This document shows, one piece after another, positions 38,821 to 48,379 of a DNA stretch of 64,000 nt. Source of the stretch: Pseudomonas cremoris (lineage in GTDB: Bacteria; Pseudomonadota; Gammaproteobacteria; Pseudomonadales; Pseudomonadaceae); contig NZ_JAAXCY010000007.1 of NCBI RefSeq assembly GCF_014230465.1, forward strand, positions 248,001-312,000, given 5' to 3'. Under the pieces are notes generated by a model. It saw only the letters and a list, made by a program, of their open reading frames with translations. It was not told the DNA's origin and did not search any database. The first letter of the stretch is position 1, and every line of letters begins with the position of its first letter. A program made the position numbers and the translations under genes.

Positions 38821-40484
38821 ACGCTGCGGATCATTTCGCGGACTTTGGCCGTGAGCAGGTCGAAGGTGAAGGGCTTGGTGATCAGTTGCATACCCGGGTC
38901 CAGGAAACCACCGCGTACCGCCGCATGTTCGGCGTACCCGGTGATGAACAACACCTTCAGCTCCGGGCGAATCTGCCTCCCGATCTCTGCCAGTTGCCGA
39001 CCGTTCATGCCAGGCAGGCCGACATCGCTGATCAACAGGTCGATACGTTGGTCGGACTCGATGATCGGTACCGCCGTATCGGCGTCACCAGCTTCAACAA
39101 AGGCATACCCCAATTCCTTGAGCACCGCACTGACCAGCACACGCACTGCGGGGTCGTCCTCGACGATCAGCACGGTTTCACCGGCGTTGGCGAATGGCAG
39201 CAGTGCGGGATCAGCGATTTCGTTTGCAGTGACTTCACCCATAAAGCGCGGCAGAAACAGGCTCACGGTGGTGCCTTTGCCCACTTCACTGTGTAGCGAC
39301 ACATGTCCGTGGGACTGGCGCGCAAAGCCGTAGATCATCGACAGGCCCAAGCCGGTGCCTTGACCAATGGGTTTGGTGGTAAAGAACGGATCGAACACGC
39401 GGCTCATCACGCTTTCGGGGATACCGCAGCCGGTGTCGCTGACGCTCAGCTCCACATAGTCACCCGGCTTCAACGTGCCATACGCGGCAGTGAATACGCT
39501 GTCCAGATGACGGTTGGTGGTTTCCACCACCAGTTGCCCCCCGCTGGGCATGGCGTCGCGCGCGTTGATCACCAGGTTGAGCAGGGCGCTTTCCAGTTGA
39601 TTGGGGTCGGCCTCGGCGGTCCAGAGTTCGCCGCTCAGGCGCATCTCCAGCTTGATGCTTTCATTGATGCTGCGTTGCAGCAACTCCCCCATGGCCGTCA
39701 CCAGCTGATTGATTTCCACGGGTTTGGAGTCGAGCGATTGCCGACGGGAAAACGCTAGCAATCGGTGAGTGAGGCCAGCCGCTCGGTTCGCCGAGGTGAC
39801 GCCCAGGTCGATCAGGCTGTCGAGATCGTCCAATTTGCCACGTGACACGCGCCTGCGTAGCAGTTCCAGGCTGCCGATGATGCCGGTGAGCATGTTGTTG
39901 AAGTCGTGGGCGATGCCGCCAGTCAATTGGCCAACGGCTTCCATCTTCTGTGATTGGCGCAGGGCATCTTCGTTATGGCGCAACTGCGCGGTGCGCTCCT
40001 CGACCTGTTGCTCGAGGGTTTCCAGCGTGCGCTGCAGGCGCAGTTCGCTCTCGCTCAGGTCGATCAAGCGGTCCCGTGCTTCGTATTGCCGGCGGCGGCC
40101 GCGCAGGGCGGCGCTGACCAGGCTAATCAGAGTTACCGGGTGAAACGGCCGCTCCAGGAAGGTCACGTTGCCCAGCAAGGCGCTCAGGTGAGATGAACTA
40201 CTTTGCTCACTGCCGCCGTGGTGGGTCATCAGCACGATAGGCAGGTCCGACCAGGCGGGTTGCTGGTGCAGGTGGTGGAGCAAGGGCTCCAGATCAACCC
40301 CACGCAGCGCTTCGGCCGCAATGATCAGCACGCCACAGCCGTACTCCAACGTGTCGCAGAGCATGTATAAATCGGTCGCGACGACGCCACTGTAACCCGC
40401 CTCGTTGAGCATCATCAGCGCCAGCGAGCCGTCACGCCCCAGGGGCGCGAGAATAATCGCACGCTCGGAGACGGGAGTCAGCAT
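38817..40484 (-). CDS. Hybrid histidine kinase with degenerate N-terminal receiver
   Basis: A 555-residue soluble kinase. Residues 1-130 have receiver-like length and pattern, but the acceptor position reads VLIIAAEAL with no Asp, and the late Lys is replaced (FLERPFHP), so it is a pseudo-receiver. A coil follows, then HisKA with His193 in GGIAHDFNNM. The HATPase shows SDTGCGIPE and GTGLGLSMIYGF. The C-terminal receiver is intact (SDVGLPGMNGRQLAEIG; TKPFTFDLL). ATG 40484 is taken as start; a GTG at 40490 overlaps the KaiC-like stop. The pairing with the KaiC-like gene suggests one signalling unit. Confidence 0.92.
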   Translation of the reverse strand: MLTPVSERAIILAPLGRDGSLALMMLNEAGYSGVVATDLYMLCDTLEYGCGVLIIAAEALRGVDLEPLLHHLHQQPAWSDLPIVLMTHHGGSEQSSSSHLSALLGNVTFLERPFHPVTLISLVSAALRGRRRQYEARDRLIDLSESELRLQRTLETLEQQVEERTAQLRHNEDALRQSQKMEAVGQLTGGIAHDFNNMLTGIIGSLELLRRRVSRGKLDDLDSLIDLGVTSANRAAGLTHRLLAFSRRQSLDSKPVEINQLVTAMGELLQRSINESIKLEMRLSGELWTAEADPNQLESALLNLVINARDAMPSGGQLVVETTNRHLDSVFTAAYGTLKPGDYVELSVSDTGCGIPESVMSRVFDPFFTTKPIGQGTGLGLSMIYGFARQSHGHVSLHSEVGKGTTVSLFLPRFMGEVTANEIADPALLPFANAGETVLIVEDDPAVRVLVSAVLKELGYAFVEAGDADTAVPIIESDQRIDLLISDVGLPGMNGRQLAEIGRQIRPELKVLFITGYAEHAAVRGGFLDPGMQLITKPFTFDLLTAKVREMIRSV

Positions 40485-40489
40485 GGTCA

Positions 40490-41989
40490 CTATCCCAGGT
40501 CCTTGAGCAGTGGCGATCCGGCGCCCATGTAAGTGGGAATACCGCGCAGCACTCCTTGGAAATTGTTCAGCGGTTCACCGACAGTCATGCCGCGGCTGCC
40601 GATACGGTATTCACGAATGGTCGATTCATGGGAGCCAGTGCGCTTCTTGATGATCGAAATGGCACGGCGAACTTCACCGATCGCTTCAAAGTAGCGCAGC
40701 AGGATCACCGTGTCGGCCAAATAGGTAATGTCCACCGGCGCCTGCATATCCCCCACCAGACCGTGTTGGGCAACGGTCATGAAGGTGGCCGCGCCACGAC
40801 GATTGAGGTACAGCAGCAACTCGTGCATGTGCAGGATCAGCGCGTTTTCTTCGGGCATGGCTGCGGTATAGCCGTTGATGCTGTCGATCACCACGGTTTT
40901 GATCCCAGCCTCATCCACGCAACGGCGCACACGGTGAGAGAACTCCCCAGGCGACAGCTCGGCGGCGTCAACTTGCTCAATCAGCAGGTTGCCCGTGGCT
41001 TGCAATGCCTCCAGGTCAATCCCCATGTTCTTCATGCGTTCAAACAGCAGGCCCAATTCTTCATCGAAGATAAACAACGCAGCTTTTTCGCCACGGGCAA
41101 CGGCAGAGGCGGCGAAGATCATTGAGATCAGCGACTTGCCCGTACCGGCAGGCCCCAGGATCAGGCTACTGGAGCCGGTCTCGATACCGCCGCCCAGCAA
41201 CGAATCAAGTTCCTTGATGCCACTGGTCAGCGTTTGGCGGTTGTAGCCGCCGCGGTGTTCGGCCGCGACCAAACGTGGGAACACATGCACGCCGTCTTGC
41301 AAGATGGTGAAGTCATGGAAACCACCCCGGTATTTCTGGCCACGGTATTTCACCACCCGCACCCGGCGACGTTCCGCGCCGTAGTTAGGGGTAAGTTCTT
41401 CCAGGCGAATTACGCCGTGGGCCACGCTGTGCACGGTTTTGTCGAGGGATTCGGTGGTGAGGTCGTCCAGCAGCAATACGGTGGCGTCATAGCGCACAAA
41501 GTAGTGCTTGATCGCTAGGATTTGCCGGCGATAGCGCAGGGAGCTTTGCGCCAGCAGGCGGATTTCGGAGAGGCTGTCCACCACTACGCGAGTGGGTTTT
41601 ACCCGTTCGACCACTTCGAAGATCTGCCGCGTGGCTTCGCCCAGCTCAAGGTCCGAGGAGTACAGCAAACTTTGCTGGTGCTCAGCGTTGAGCAGACTCT
41701 CCGGCGGTGTGAGTTCGAAGATATGGATATTGTCATCCAGGTCCCAGCCGTGGGACTTGGCGCCCTGGCGCAATTCGCGCTCGGTCTCGGACAGGGTGAT
41801 GTAGAGCGATCGTTCGCCATTTTTGGCGCCGGCTTGCAGGAAGTGCAGGGCGACCGTGGTTTTACCGGTGCCAGGCTCACCTTCCAGCAGGAACAGGTGG
41901 CTGCGCGATAGCCCGCCGGAAAGAATGTCGTCCAGACCTTCGATACCGGTGGCTGCTTTTTCACTGAACAGCTCATTGGATGTAGACAA
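40490..41989 (-). CDS. Double-domain KaiC-like ATPase
   Basis: A 499-residue RecA-fold protein with two KaiC domains. Domain 1 has Walker A GEPGTGKTT (37-45) and Walker B VVVDSLSEIR. Domain 2 has Walker A GPAGTGKS (279-286), LFIFDEELGLLF, which could supply catalytic Glu pairs, and VVIDSINGYT. Circadian KaiC needs KaiA and KaiB, which are absent here. In proteobacteria such proteins lie beside sensor kinases and probably act in signalling. The start is read as TTG at 41989, with GAGGG 7 bases upstream; a GTG at 42007 lacks one. The start of the kinase follows within bases. Confidence 0.88.
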   Translation of the reverse strand: MSTSNELFSEKAATGIEGLDDILSGGLSRSHLFLLEGEPGTGKTTVALHFLQAGAKNGERSLYITLSETERELRQGAKSHGWDLDDNIHIFELTPPESLLNAEHQQSLLYSSDLELGEATRQIFEVVERVKPTRVVVDSLSEIRLLAQSSLRYRRQILAIKHYFVRYDATVLLLDDLTTESLDKTVHSVAHGVIRLEELTPNYGAERRRVRVVKYRGQKYRGGFHDFTILQDGVHVFPRLVAAEHRGGYNRQTLTSGIKELDSLLGGGIETGSSSLILGPAGTGKSLISMIFAASAVARGEKAALFIFDEELGLLFERMKNMGIDLEALQATGNLLIEQVDAAELSPGEFSHRVRRCVDEAGIKTVVIDSINGYTAAMPEENALILHMHELLLYLNRRGAATFMTVAQHGLVGDMQAPVDITYLADTVILLRYFEAIGEVRRAISIIKKRTGSHESTIREYRIGSRGMTVGEPLNNFQGVLRGIPTYMGAGSPLLKDLG

Positions 41990-42011
41990 GGAGTGCCCTC
42001 GGGTCACGTAC

Positions 42012-42041
42012 GAATAGAAAAGCGCGCCGCCCTGGGCGCGC
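42012..42041 (-). terminator. Intrinsic terminator after the TPR gene
   Basis: On the minus strand GCGCGCC and GGCGCGC form a 7-bp GC stem with a 6-base loop, followed by TTTTCTATT. It lies between the TPR gene (ends 42114) and the KaiC-like gene, so those genes are separate transcripts or are attenuated here. Confidence 0.7.
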
Positions 42042-42113
42042 CATATTCACTTGACCTTAGTGGCACCTAGCCTTTCCGCAATTCGTAAAATTTGTACAAC
42101 ACCCCGGCGGCTG

Positions 42114-43172
42114 TCAAAGACCTTGTTGCAACGCCGGGTCATCCGGATTTTGCTGCTCAAGCTGCGCCAGCAGTACCTGGACGTTTTGCAACTGGCCGCT
42201 TTCGGTCCAGTAATTGACCAGCAGCACTCGCGCCTTACGGTTGGCTGGGTGGCGCTGAATGATTTCTTCCAGCTGGCGCTGCGCGGCTTCCAGTTCCTGC
42301 TGGGCGTGCAGGGTGGTAGCCAGGTCGTAGCGGTAATCTTGGTTGTCCGGCTCCAGCTCCACGGCTTTTGACAGGCCAAGCAAGGCATACGGACGCTCGC
42401 CATGGTGCAGCAACCACATGCCCAAGGCGTGTTGGAGATAAGCAGATTCGGGATGGGCGGCCAACTGGCGTGCCAGCAATTGGCGCGATTCTTCGGACTT
42501 GCCTTGTTTGTCCAGCAATTCGATCTTCGCAACCACGGCCTGGAGATTGTCCGGCTCCAGGCGCATGGCTTGCTCCAGGGCGTTTTGCGCATCCGGCAGC
42601 AGGGCACTGTGGATGTACAGGCGCGCCAGTTGAATCCAGTTTTCGGCGGTTTCGGGCTGGGCCTTGATTTTCTTCACGAACTCATCGAGTACTTGCTGCA
42701 ACGGCCCGAAGTACAGCCCCAGGGTGTCCGGGGACAAGCCGAGCAAGGCATTGGCAGCGGCAAACCGTACGCTTTGTTCAGGGTCATCCAGTGCCGGGCC
42801 CAGCAACAGGGTGCGCTGGCCGGAAGGCACCAGGCCAGCGATGCTGTGGATCGCGGCTTCGCGCACCATCGGCGAGTCGCTGGTCAGGTCTTTGTCGGCA
42901 AGCTTCAAGGCTTGGGGGCTGGGGTAGTTAGGCAGTTCGGCATGCAGTGCGGCGCGGCGCTCCGGTGACAGGTCCGGGCGCCCCAGTTGCTGGTACAGCA
43001 CCCGTGCTGCCCCTGGCTCGCCGTTACGCGCTTGTTTCAGGGCTTTGGAGTAACCATGGGCTATCGCGGGTGGCACCGCGACCTGGGTGGACCGGTTGAA
43101 ATGCCAGGTGAGCAACACAACAAACAACAGGGCGCACAGGCCGATGATGGAGTAACGGCGTGACTTTGACAT
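42114..43172 (-). CDS. Membrane-anchored HEAT/TPR protein, heme-less paralogue of the 9826-12018 cytochrome tail
   Basis: A 352-residue protein with an N-terminal membrane anchor (about residues 8-24), so largely periplasmic. It then aligns over its whole length with residues about 430-730 of the seven-heme cytochrome: both have GEPGAA, ELPNYPS and the same run of HEAT-like then TPR repeats (here DSPMVREAAIHSIAGLVPSG and LQHALGMWLLHHGERPYALL). There is no CxxCH. It could be a scaffold or partner for the same substrate or complex. It is followed by an intrinsic terminator. Confidence 0.85.
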   Translation of the reverse strand: MSKSRRYSIIGLCALLFVVLLTWHFNRSTQVAVPPAIAHGYSKALKQARNGEPGAARVLYQQLGRPDLSPERRAALHAELPNYPSPQALKLADKDLTSDSPMVREAAIHSIAGLVPSGQRTLLLGPALDDPEQSVRFAAANALLGLSPDTLGLYFGPLQQVLDEFVKKIKAQPETAENWIQLARLYIHSALLPDAQNALEQAMRLEPDNLQAVVAKIELLDKQGKSEESRQLLARQLAAHPESAYLQHALGMWLLHHGERPYALLGLSKAVELEPDNQDYRYDLATTLHAQQELEAAQRQLEEIIQRHPANRKARVLLVNYWTESGQLQNVQVLLAQLEQQNPDDPALQQGL

Positions 43173-43237
43173 GCAGGCGTCCGAGCGATCACAAAGCCGC
43201 CAGCTTCGACCAGACCACGGCGAGTGTCAAACCTGCG

Positions 43238-44131
43238 TCAGGTGAGTACGTATTCCACCGGCTCCAGCACCGGGGGCAGGTCGGTTTCACCGAGGGCGGC
43301 GAGCACCTCTCGTTCCACAGTGCGCACAATGGCATTGCAGGGGAGGTCGTTTTCGTCGAACCCGAACGGGTCTTCGAGGTCATCGCCAATTTCATCGAGG
43401 CCAAAGAACGTGTAGCTGACGATCGCGGTAAAGACCGGCGTAAGCCAACCCAGCGGCTCGGCCATGGCAAACGGCAGCAGGATGCAGAACAGGTAAATGG
43501 TGCGATGCAGCAGCAAGGTGTAGGGGAAGGGCAGCGGCGTGCTTTTGATGCGTTCGCACGAGGCTTGCACCTGGCTAAGGCTCACCAACCGCGCTTCAAG
43601 TTGGGTGTAGCGCCATTCGCTGATCACACCTTGCTCTGCCAGCGCGGAAAACCGAGCCCCGACTTTTTGCAGCACGTTGTCCGGGAGGTTTGGGTGGTTG
43701 GTATCCACCTCAAGCCAAGGCTTTATCGCCTGGGCTTCATCTTCAACGCGCAAACGTGCGATCAAGCCATGGGCAAAACCACATAGACCGCGCAGCAAGC
43801 CTGCGCGCTCTGCCGGATCGCTGAGCACCTGGGTTTCGCGAATCAGCGAGCGTACATCGATGATCATCTGCCCCAGTTGCTTACGACCCTCCCACCAACG
43901 GTCATAGCAGGCGTTGTTGCGAAAACTCATGAAGATTGACAGCGACAGCCCCAGCAGCGTGAACGGCGTGGCGTTGACCTTGGAGAAGTATGCGGGGTGC
44001 AGGGTTTCCACCAGCACGATCACGGAGGCCAACAGCGTAACCAACAGGCTGCGCAGGGCGATGCGCTTGGCGATCGACCCTTTGAGGGAAAACAGGATAC
44101 CCAGGAGGTTGGGTTTGGGGCGGACAATCAT
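43238..44131 (-). CDS. Bestrophin-family channel
   Basis: A 297-residue membrane protein. It begins MIVRPKPNLLGILFSLKGSI and contains the family signature SFRNNACYDRWWEGRKQLGQ, as in bacterial bestrophins (YneE/KpBest). Such proteins form pentameric ion channels in the inner membrane; bacterial forms can favour cations. Four membrane helices are visible (RSLLVTLLASVIVLVETLHP; FTLLGLSLSIFMSF; two near residues 215-260). ATG 44131 gives the usual N-terminus; an upstream ATG at 44164 is possible. It lies 65 bases upstream of the TPR gene on the same strand. Confidence 0.9.
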   Translation of the reverse strand: MIVRPKPNLLGILFSLKGSIAKRIALRSLLVTLLASVIVLVETLHPAYFSKVNATPFTLLGLSLSIFMSFRNNACYDRWWEGRKQLGQMIIDVRSLIRETQVLSDPAERAGLLRGLCGFAHGLIARLRVEDEAQAIKPWLEVDTNHPNLPDNVLQKVGARFSALAEQGVISEWRYTQLEARLVSLSQVQASCERIKSTPLPFPYTLLLHRTIYLFCILLPFAMAEPLGWLTPVFTAIVSYTFFGLDEIGDDLEDPFGFDENDLPCNAIVRTVEREVLAALGETDLPPVLEPVEYVLT

Positions 44132-44333
44132 CGCAGGAAGGGCTTCTTCGGTGGCGCAGGCCATCAGGTTAGAAGCCTGCGCGCAGGGCGTCCAATCGCT
44201 TGGGCTGACTAACTGATCAGCGGGATCGATGACTGGCCAAAGCAGTCAGGCATATTGAAGGCTTTGACCATTGCTGCGCTGGCGTGCCGGGGCGAGTATT
44301 TGGCGATTCGGACAGTCCAAGGACATAACAATA

Positions 44334-45101
44334 ATGCAGATTGAAAACAAGGTCTTCCTGGTCAGCGGCGGCGCTTCGGGCCTCGGTGCGGCCACTGCTG
44401 AAATGCTCGTCGCGGCAGGTGCCAAGGTGATGCTGGTGGACTTGAACGCCGACGCAGTAGCGGCCAAGGCCAAGCAGCTGGGGGAAAACGCCCGCAGTGC
44501 GGTGGCAGATATCAGTCAGGAAGCCGCTGCCGAAGCCGCAGTGCAGGCGACCGTCGCAGCCTTTGGTGGCCTGCATGGCCTGGTGAACTGCGCTGGCGTG
44601 GTGCGCGGCGAGAAGATCCTCGGCAAGAACGGCCCGCATGCATTGGCAAGCTTTGCCCAAGTCATCAACGTCAACTTGATCGGCAGCTTCAACCTGCTGC
44701 GCCTGGCGGCTGCGGCCATCGCCGAAACCGAAGCGAATACCGATGGCGAACGTGGCGTGATCATCAACACCGCCTCGGTGGCAGCGTTTGACGGGCAGAT
44801 CGGCCAGGCAGCGTATGCCGCCTCCAAAGGCGCGATTGCCAGCCTAACGTTGCCCGCCGCCCGCGAACTGGCGCGTTTCGGTATCCGCGTGATGACCATC
44901 GCTCCCGGCATTTTCGAAACCCCGATGATGGCGGGCATGACCCCGGAAGTCCGCGATTCCCTGGCCGCCGGCGTTCCATTCCCGCCGCGCCTGGGTAAAC
45001 CTGCCGAATACGCTGCACTGGTGCGGCATATCATTGAAAACAGCATGCTCAATGGCGAGGTGATCCGTCTCGACGGCGCCTTGCGCATGGCGGCCAAGTA
45101 A
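44334..45101 (+). CDS. fadB2x: Short-chain 3-hydroxyacyl-CoA dehydrogenase (type II, HSD10-like)
   Basis: A 255-residue SDR with GGASGLG (residues 12-18) and an intact catalytic [10 protein letters not shown] (YxxxK). The pattern [20 protein letters not shown] and the ending [16 protein letters not shown] match type II 3-hydroxyacyl-CoA dehydrogenases (human HSD17B10 type). These oxidise 3-hydroxyacyl-CoA, including 2-methyl-3-hydroxybutyryl-CoA from isoleucine, with NAD+. AAGGAC lies 9 bases before the ATG at 44334. It heads an operon with thiolase, acyl-CoA dehydrogenase and enoyl-CoA hydratase, in the order known as fadB2x-fadAx in P. putida. Confidence 0.88.
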   Translation: MQIENKVFLVSGGASGLGAATAEMLVAAGAKVMLVDLNADAVAAKAKQLGENARSAVADISQEAAAEAAVQATVAAFGGLHGLVNCAGVVRGEKILGKNGPHALASFAQVINVNLIGSFNLLRLAAAAIAETEANTDGERGVIINTASVAAFDGQIGQAAYAASKGAIASLTLPAARELARFGIRVMTIAPGIFETPMMAGMTPEVRDSLAAGVPFPPRLGKPAEYAALVRHIIENSMLNGEVIRLDGALRMAAK

Positions 45102-45113
45102 GGAGTATTTGCC

Positions 45114-46298
45114 ATGACTGATCCCATCGTAATTGTCAGCGCCGTGCGTACGCCTATGGGCGGGTTCCAGGGCGACCTCAAGGGCCTGACGGCGCCACAG
45201 CTGGGCGCTGCCGCGATTCGTGCGGCTGTTGAACGCGCCGGTATTGCCACCGATGTCGTGGATGAAGTGTTGTTTGGCTGCGTGCTGCCCGCCGGTCTCG
45301 GCCAGGCGCCAGCACGGCAAGCCGCTTTGGGCGCAGGGCTGGACAAGTCCACCCGTTGCACCACCCTCAACAAAATGTGCGGTTCGGGCATGGAAGCGGC
45401 GATTCTCGCGCATGACTCTCTACTGGCTGGCAGCGCCGAGGTGGTGATCGCCGGTGGCATGGAAAGCATGTCCAACGCGCCGTACCTGCTGGACCGCGCT
45501 CGCAGCGGTTACCGCATGGGTCATGGCCGTGTGCTCGATCACATGTTCCTCGACGGCCTTGAAGACGCCTACGACAAGGGGCGCCTTATGGGCACATTTG
45601 CCGAGGATTGCGCCGAACACAACGGCTTTACCCGTGAGGCCCAGGACGCCTTCGCCATCGCCTCCCTGACCCGTGCGCAGGAAGCCATTGCCCACGGCAG
45701 CTTCGCGGCCGAAATTGTCCCGGTGCAGGTCACCGTGGGCAAAGAGCAGAAAACCATCCTGCACGACGAGCAGCCGCCTAAAGCCAAGCTGGACAAGATC
45801 GCCAGCCTGAAACCGGCGTTCCGCGAAGGGGGGACGGTCACTGCGGCCAACTCCAGCTCGATTTCCGACGGTGCGGCAGCGCTGCTGTTGATGCGCCAGT
45901 CCGAGGCCGCCAGGCGCGGGCTCAAGCCACTGGCGGTGATCCATGGTCACGCAGCGTTCGCCGATGAACCGGGACTATTCCCAGTAGCGCCGGTCGGCGC
46001 GATCCGCAAGCTGATGACCAAGACCGGCTGGAACCTTGACCAAGTGGACTTGTTCGAGATCAATGAAGCCTTCGCTGTGGTGAGCCTGGTGACCATGAGC
46101 AAACTGGAAATCCCCCACGACAAGGTGAATATCCACGGCGGCGCTTGCGCCTTGGGCCATCCGATTGGCGCGTCGGGTGCTCGGATCCTGGTGACCTTGC
46201 TCTCGGCCCTGCGCCAGAAAGGCCTCACGCGTGGCGTTGCGGCCATCTGTATCGGCGGTGGTGAAGCCACGGCCATGGCTGTCGAATGCCTGTACTAA
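45114..46298 (+). CDS. fadAx: Acetyl-CoA acetyltransferase (thiolase)
   Basis: A 394-residue thiolase of normal length. The acyl-accepting Cys89 is in LNKMCGSGME. The His motif is ALGHPIGASGARI and the C-terminal proton-relay Cys is in AAICIGGGEATAM. It cleaves 3-ketoacyl-CoA with CoA; in this operon the likely substrate is 2-methylacetoacetyl-CoA or another short chain. AAGGAG lies 9 bases before the ATG. It starts 12 bases after the dehydrogenase gene. Confidence 0.92.
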   Translation: MTDPIVIVSAVRTPMGGFQGDLKGLTAPQLGAAAIRAAVERAGIATDVVDEVLFGCVLPAGLGQAPARQAALGAGLDKSTRCTTLNKMCGSGMEAAILAHDSLLAGSAEVVIAGGMESMSNAPYLLDRARSGYRMGHGRVLDHMFLDGLEDAYDKGRLMGTFAEDCAEHNGFTREAQDAFAIASLTRAQEAIAHGSFAAEIVPVQVTVGKEQKTILHDEQPPKAKLDKIASLKPAFREGGTVTAANSSSISDGAAALLLMRQSEAARRGLKPLAVIHGHAAFADEPGLFPVAPVGAIRKLMTKTGWNLDQVDLFEINEAFAVVSLVTMSKLEIPHDKVNIHGGACALGHPIGASGARILVTLLSALRQKGLTRGVAAICIGGGEATAMAVECLY

Positions 46299-46310
46299 GG
46301 ACTGATCACC

Positions 46311-47438
46311 ATGCTGCCCAATGACGAACAACTGCAAATCAGCGACGCCGCCCGGCAATTCGCCCAAGAGCGCCTGAAGCCTTTCGCCGCCGAATGGGAT
46401 CGCGAGCATCGCTTTCCCAAGGAAGCCATCGGCGAAATGGCCGAACTGGGCTTTTTCGGCATGTTGGTGCCCGAACAGTGGGGCGGTTGCGACACCGGCT
46501 ACCTGGCCTACGCCATGGCCTTGGAAGAAATCGCCGCCGGCGACGGCGCCTGCTCCACCATCATGAGCGTGCACAACTCGGTGGGTTGCGTGCCGATCCT
46601 CAAGTTCGGCAACGACCACCAGAAAGAGCAGTTCCTCAAGCCCCTGGCCAGCGGCGCCATGCTCGGCGCCTTTGCCTTGACCGAACCCCAGGCCGGCTCC
46701 GACGCCAGCAGCCTGAAAACCCGCGCACGCCTAGAGGGCGACCACTACGTGCTCAATGGCTGCAAGCAGTTCATTACCTCCGGGCAAAACGCCGGGGTGG
46801 TGATTGTGTTTGCGGTGACCGACCCTGCAGCGGGCAAACGCGGGATCAGCGCATTCATCGTGCCGACCGATTCGCCGGGCTACACCGTGGCACGTGTCGA
46901 GGACAAGCTCGGCCAGCACGCGTCGGATACTTGCCAGATTCTGTTTGAAGACGTGAAAGTTCCGGTGGCGAACCGATTGGGTGAGGAGGGCGAAGGCTAC
47001 AAGATCGCCCTGGCCAACCTGGAAGGTGGCCGCGTGGGTATTGCTTCGCAAGCGGTTGGCATGGCCCGCGCCGCCTTTGAAGCAGCTCGCGACTATGCGC
47101 GTGAGCGTGAAAGCTTCGGCAAGGCGATCATCGAACACCAGGCCGTTGCCTTTCGCCTAGCCGACATGGCTACGCAAATCGCCGTTGCCCGGCAGATGGT
47201 GCACTACGCTGCCGCGTTGCGTGACAGCGGCAAGCCGGCACTGGTCGAAGCGTCCATGGCCAAGCTGTTTGCCTCGGAAATGGCCGAGAAAGTCTGCTCG
47301 GCCGCCTTGCAAACCTTAGGCGGTTACGGTTACCTGAGCGACTTTCCCCTGGAGCGGATCTACCGCGATGTGCGGGTCTGCCAGATTTACGAAGGCACCA
47401 GCGATATTCAACGCATGGTCATCTCACGCAATCTCTAA
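46311..47438 (+). CDS. Acyl-CoA dehydrogenase (short/branched-chain type)
   Basis: A 375-residue FAD enzyme. Family motifs appear in order: [17 protein letters not shown] (FAD and substrate site), [40 protein letters not shown], and the catalytic Glu in [12 protein letters not shown]. It oxidises acyl-CoA to enoyl-CoA and passes electrons to electron-transfer flavoprotein. In the operon it would supply tiglyl-CoA or a similar enoyl-CoA to the hydratase. It lies 12 bases after the thiolase, with AAGGAC before the ATG. Confidence 0.92.
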   Translation: MLPNDEQLQISDAARQFAQERLKPFAAEWDREHRFPKEAIGEMAELGFFGMLVPEQWGGCDTGYLAYAMALEEIAAGDGACSTIMSVHNSVGCVPILKFGNDHQKEQFLKPLASGAMLGAFALTEPQAGSDASSLKTRARLEGDHYVLNGCKQFITSGQNAGVVIVFAVTDPAAGKRGISAFIVPTDSPGYTVARVEDKLGQHASDTCQILFEDVKVPVANRLGEEGEGYKIALANLEGGRVGIASQAVGMARAAFEAARDYARERESFGKAIIEHQAVAFRLADMATQIAVARQMVHYAAALRDSGKPALVEASMAKLFASEMAEKVCSAALQTLGGYGYLSDFPLERIYRDVRVCQIYEGTSDIQRMVISRNL

Positions 47439-47449
47439 GGAGCCGATAC

Positions 47450-48223
47450 ATGAGTTACGAAACCATTTTGCTCGAAGTTCAGGGCCGCGTCGGGCTGATT
47501 ACCCTCAATCGCCCGCAAGCCTTGAACGCGTTGAACGCCCAACTGGTCAGCGAACTGAACCAGGCGCTGGATGGCCTGGAAGCCAACCCTGAGATTGGCT
47601 GCATTGTGCTGACTGGTTCGAAAAAGGCCTTCGCCGCCGGTGCCGATATCAAGGAAATGGCCGAGCTGACCTACCCGCAGATCTACCTCGACGACCTGTT
47701 CAGCGACAGTGACCGCGTGGCCAACCGCCGCAAGCCGATCATCGCCGCAGTCAATGGCTTCGCCCTTGGTGGCGGCTGTGAGCTGGCGTTGATGTGCGAC
47801 TTTATCCTGGCGGGCGACACGGCCAAGTTCGGCCAACCGGAAATCAACCTCGGCGTACTGCCAGGCATGGGCGGCACCCAGCGCCTGACCCGCGCCGTGG
47901 GCAAGGCCAAGGCCATGGAAATGTGCCTGACCGGCCGTTTTATCGATGCGGTGGAAGCTGAGCGCTGCGGGATCGTCGCCCGTATCGTACCGGCAGATGA
48001 ACTGCTGGAGGAGGCCTTGAAAGTCGCCACGTTGATTGCTGGCAAGTCAGTGCCGATCAGCATGATGGTCAAGGAAAGCGTGAACCGCGCATTTGAAGTG
48101 AGCCTGTCGGAAGGCGTGCGCTTTGAGCGTCGCGTGTTCCACGCGGCGTTTGCAACGCTGGATCAGAAGGAAGGCATGGCGGCATTCGTAGCCAAGCGCA
48201 CGCCCGACTTCAAGGACAAATAA
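47450..48223 (+). CDS. fadB1x: Enoyl-CoA hydratase
   Basis: A 257-residue crotonase. The oxyanion-hole segments are [10 protein letters not shown] and [12 protein letters not shown]. The catalytic Glu pair is present, the second Glu in [20 protein letters not shown], so real hydratase activity is expected. It adds water to trans-2-enoyl-CoA, giving the substrate of the SDR at 44334. AAGGAG precedes the ATG. It is the last gene of the operon; a REPIN follows about 30 bases after the stop. Confidence 0.92.
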   Translation: MSYETILLEVQGRVGLITLNRPQALNALNAQLVSELNQALDGLEANPEIGCIVLTGSKKAFAAGADIKEMAELTYPQIYLDDLFSDSDRVANRRKPIIAAVNGFALGGGCELALMCDFILAGDTAKFGQPEINLGVLPGMGGTQRLTRAVGKAKAMEMCLTGRFIDAVEAERCGIVARIVPADELLEEALKVATLIAGKSVPISMMVKESVNRAFEVSLSEGVRFERRVFHAAFATLDQKEGMAAFVAKRTPDFKDK

Positions 48224-48251
48224 CCCGATCTCCCAGGCACAGGAGATCAAA

Positions 48252-48343
48252 GTGTGGGAGCGGGCTTGCTCGCGAAAGCGGTGGTCCAGTCGGTTGATGT
48301 ACTGGCTGATACTCCGCCTTCGCGAGCAAGCCCGCTCCCACAC
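48252..48343. repeat. REP inverted pair (REPIN), family A
   Basis: The arms GTGTGGGAGCGGGCTTGCTC (continuing GCGAA) and their reverse complement are separated by about 44 bases. It is the same family as 2012-2100. It lies between the convergent ends of the two acyl-CoA operons and could end both transcripts. Confidence 0.93.
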
Positions 48344-48379
48344 AAGCTCGCTCCCCTATCAGTTCTGTGGTGTGCGTGA

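Noticed and set aside
40490..41989. A circadian-clock KaiC
   Set aside because: kaiA and kaiB are absent and double-domain KaiC-like ATPases are common beside sensor kinases in non-circadian bacteria.
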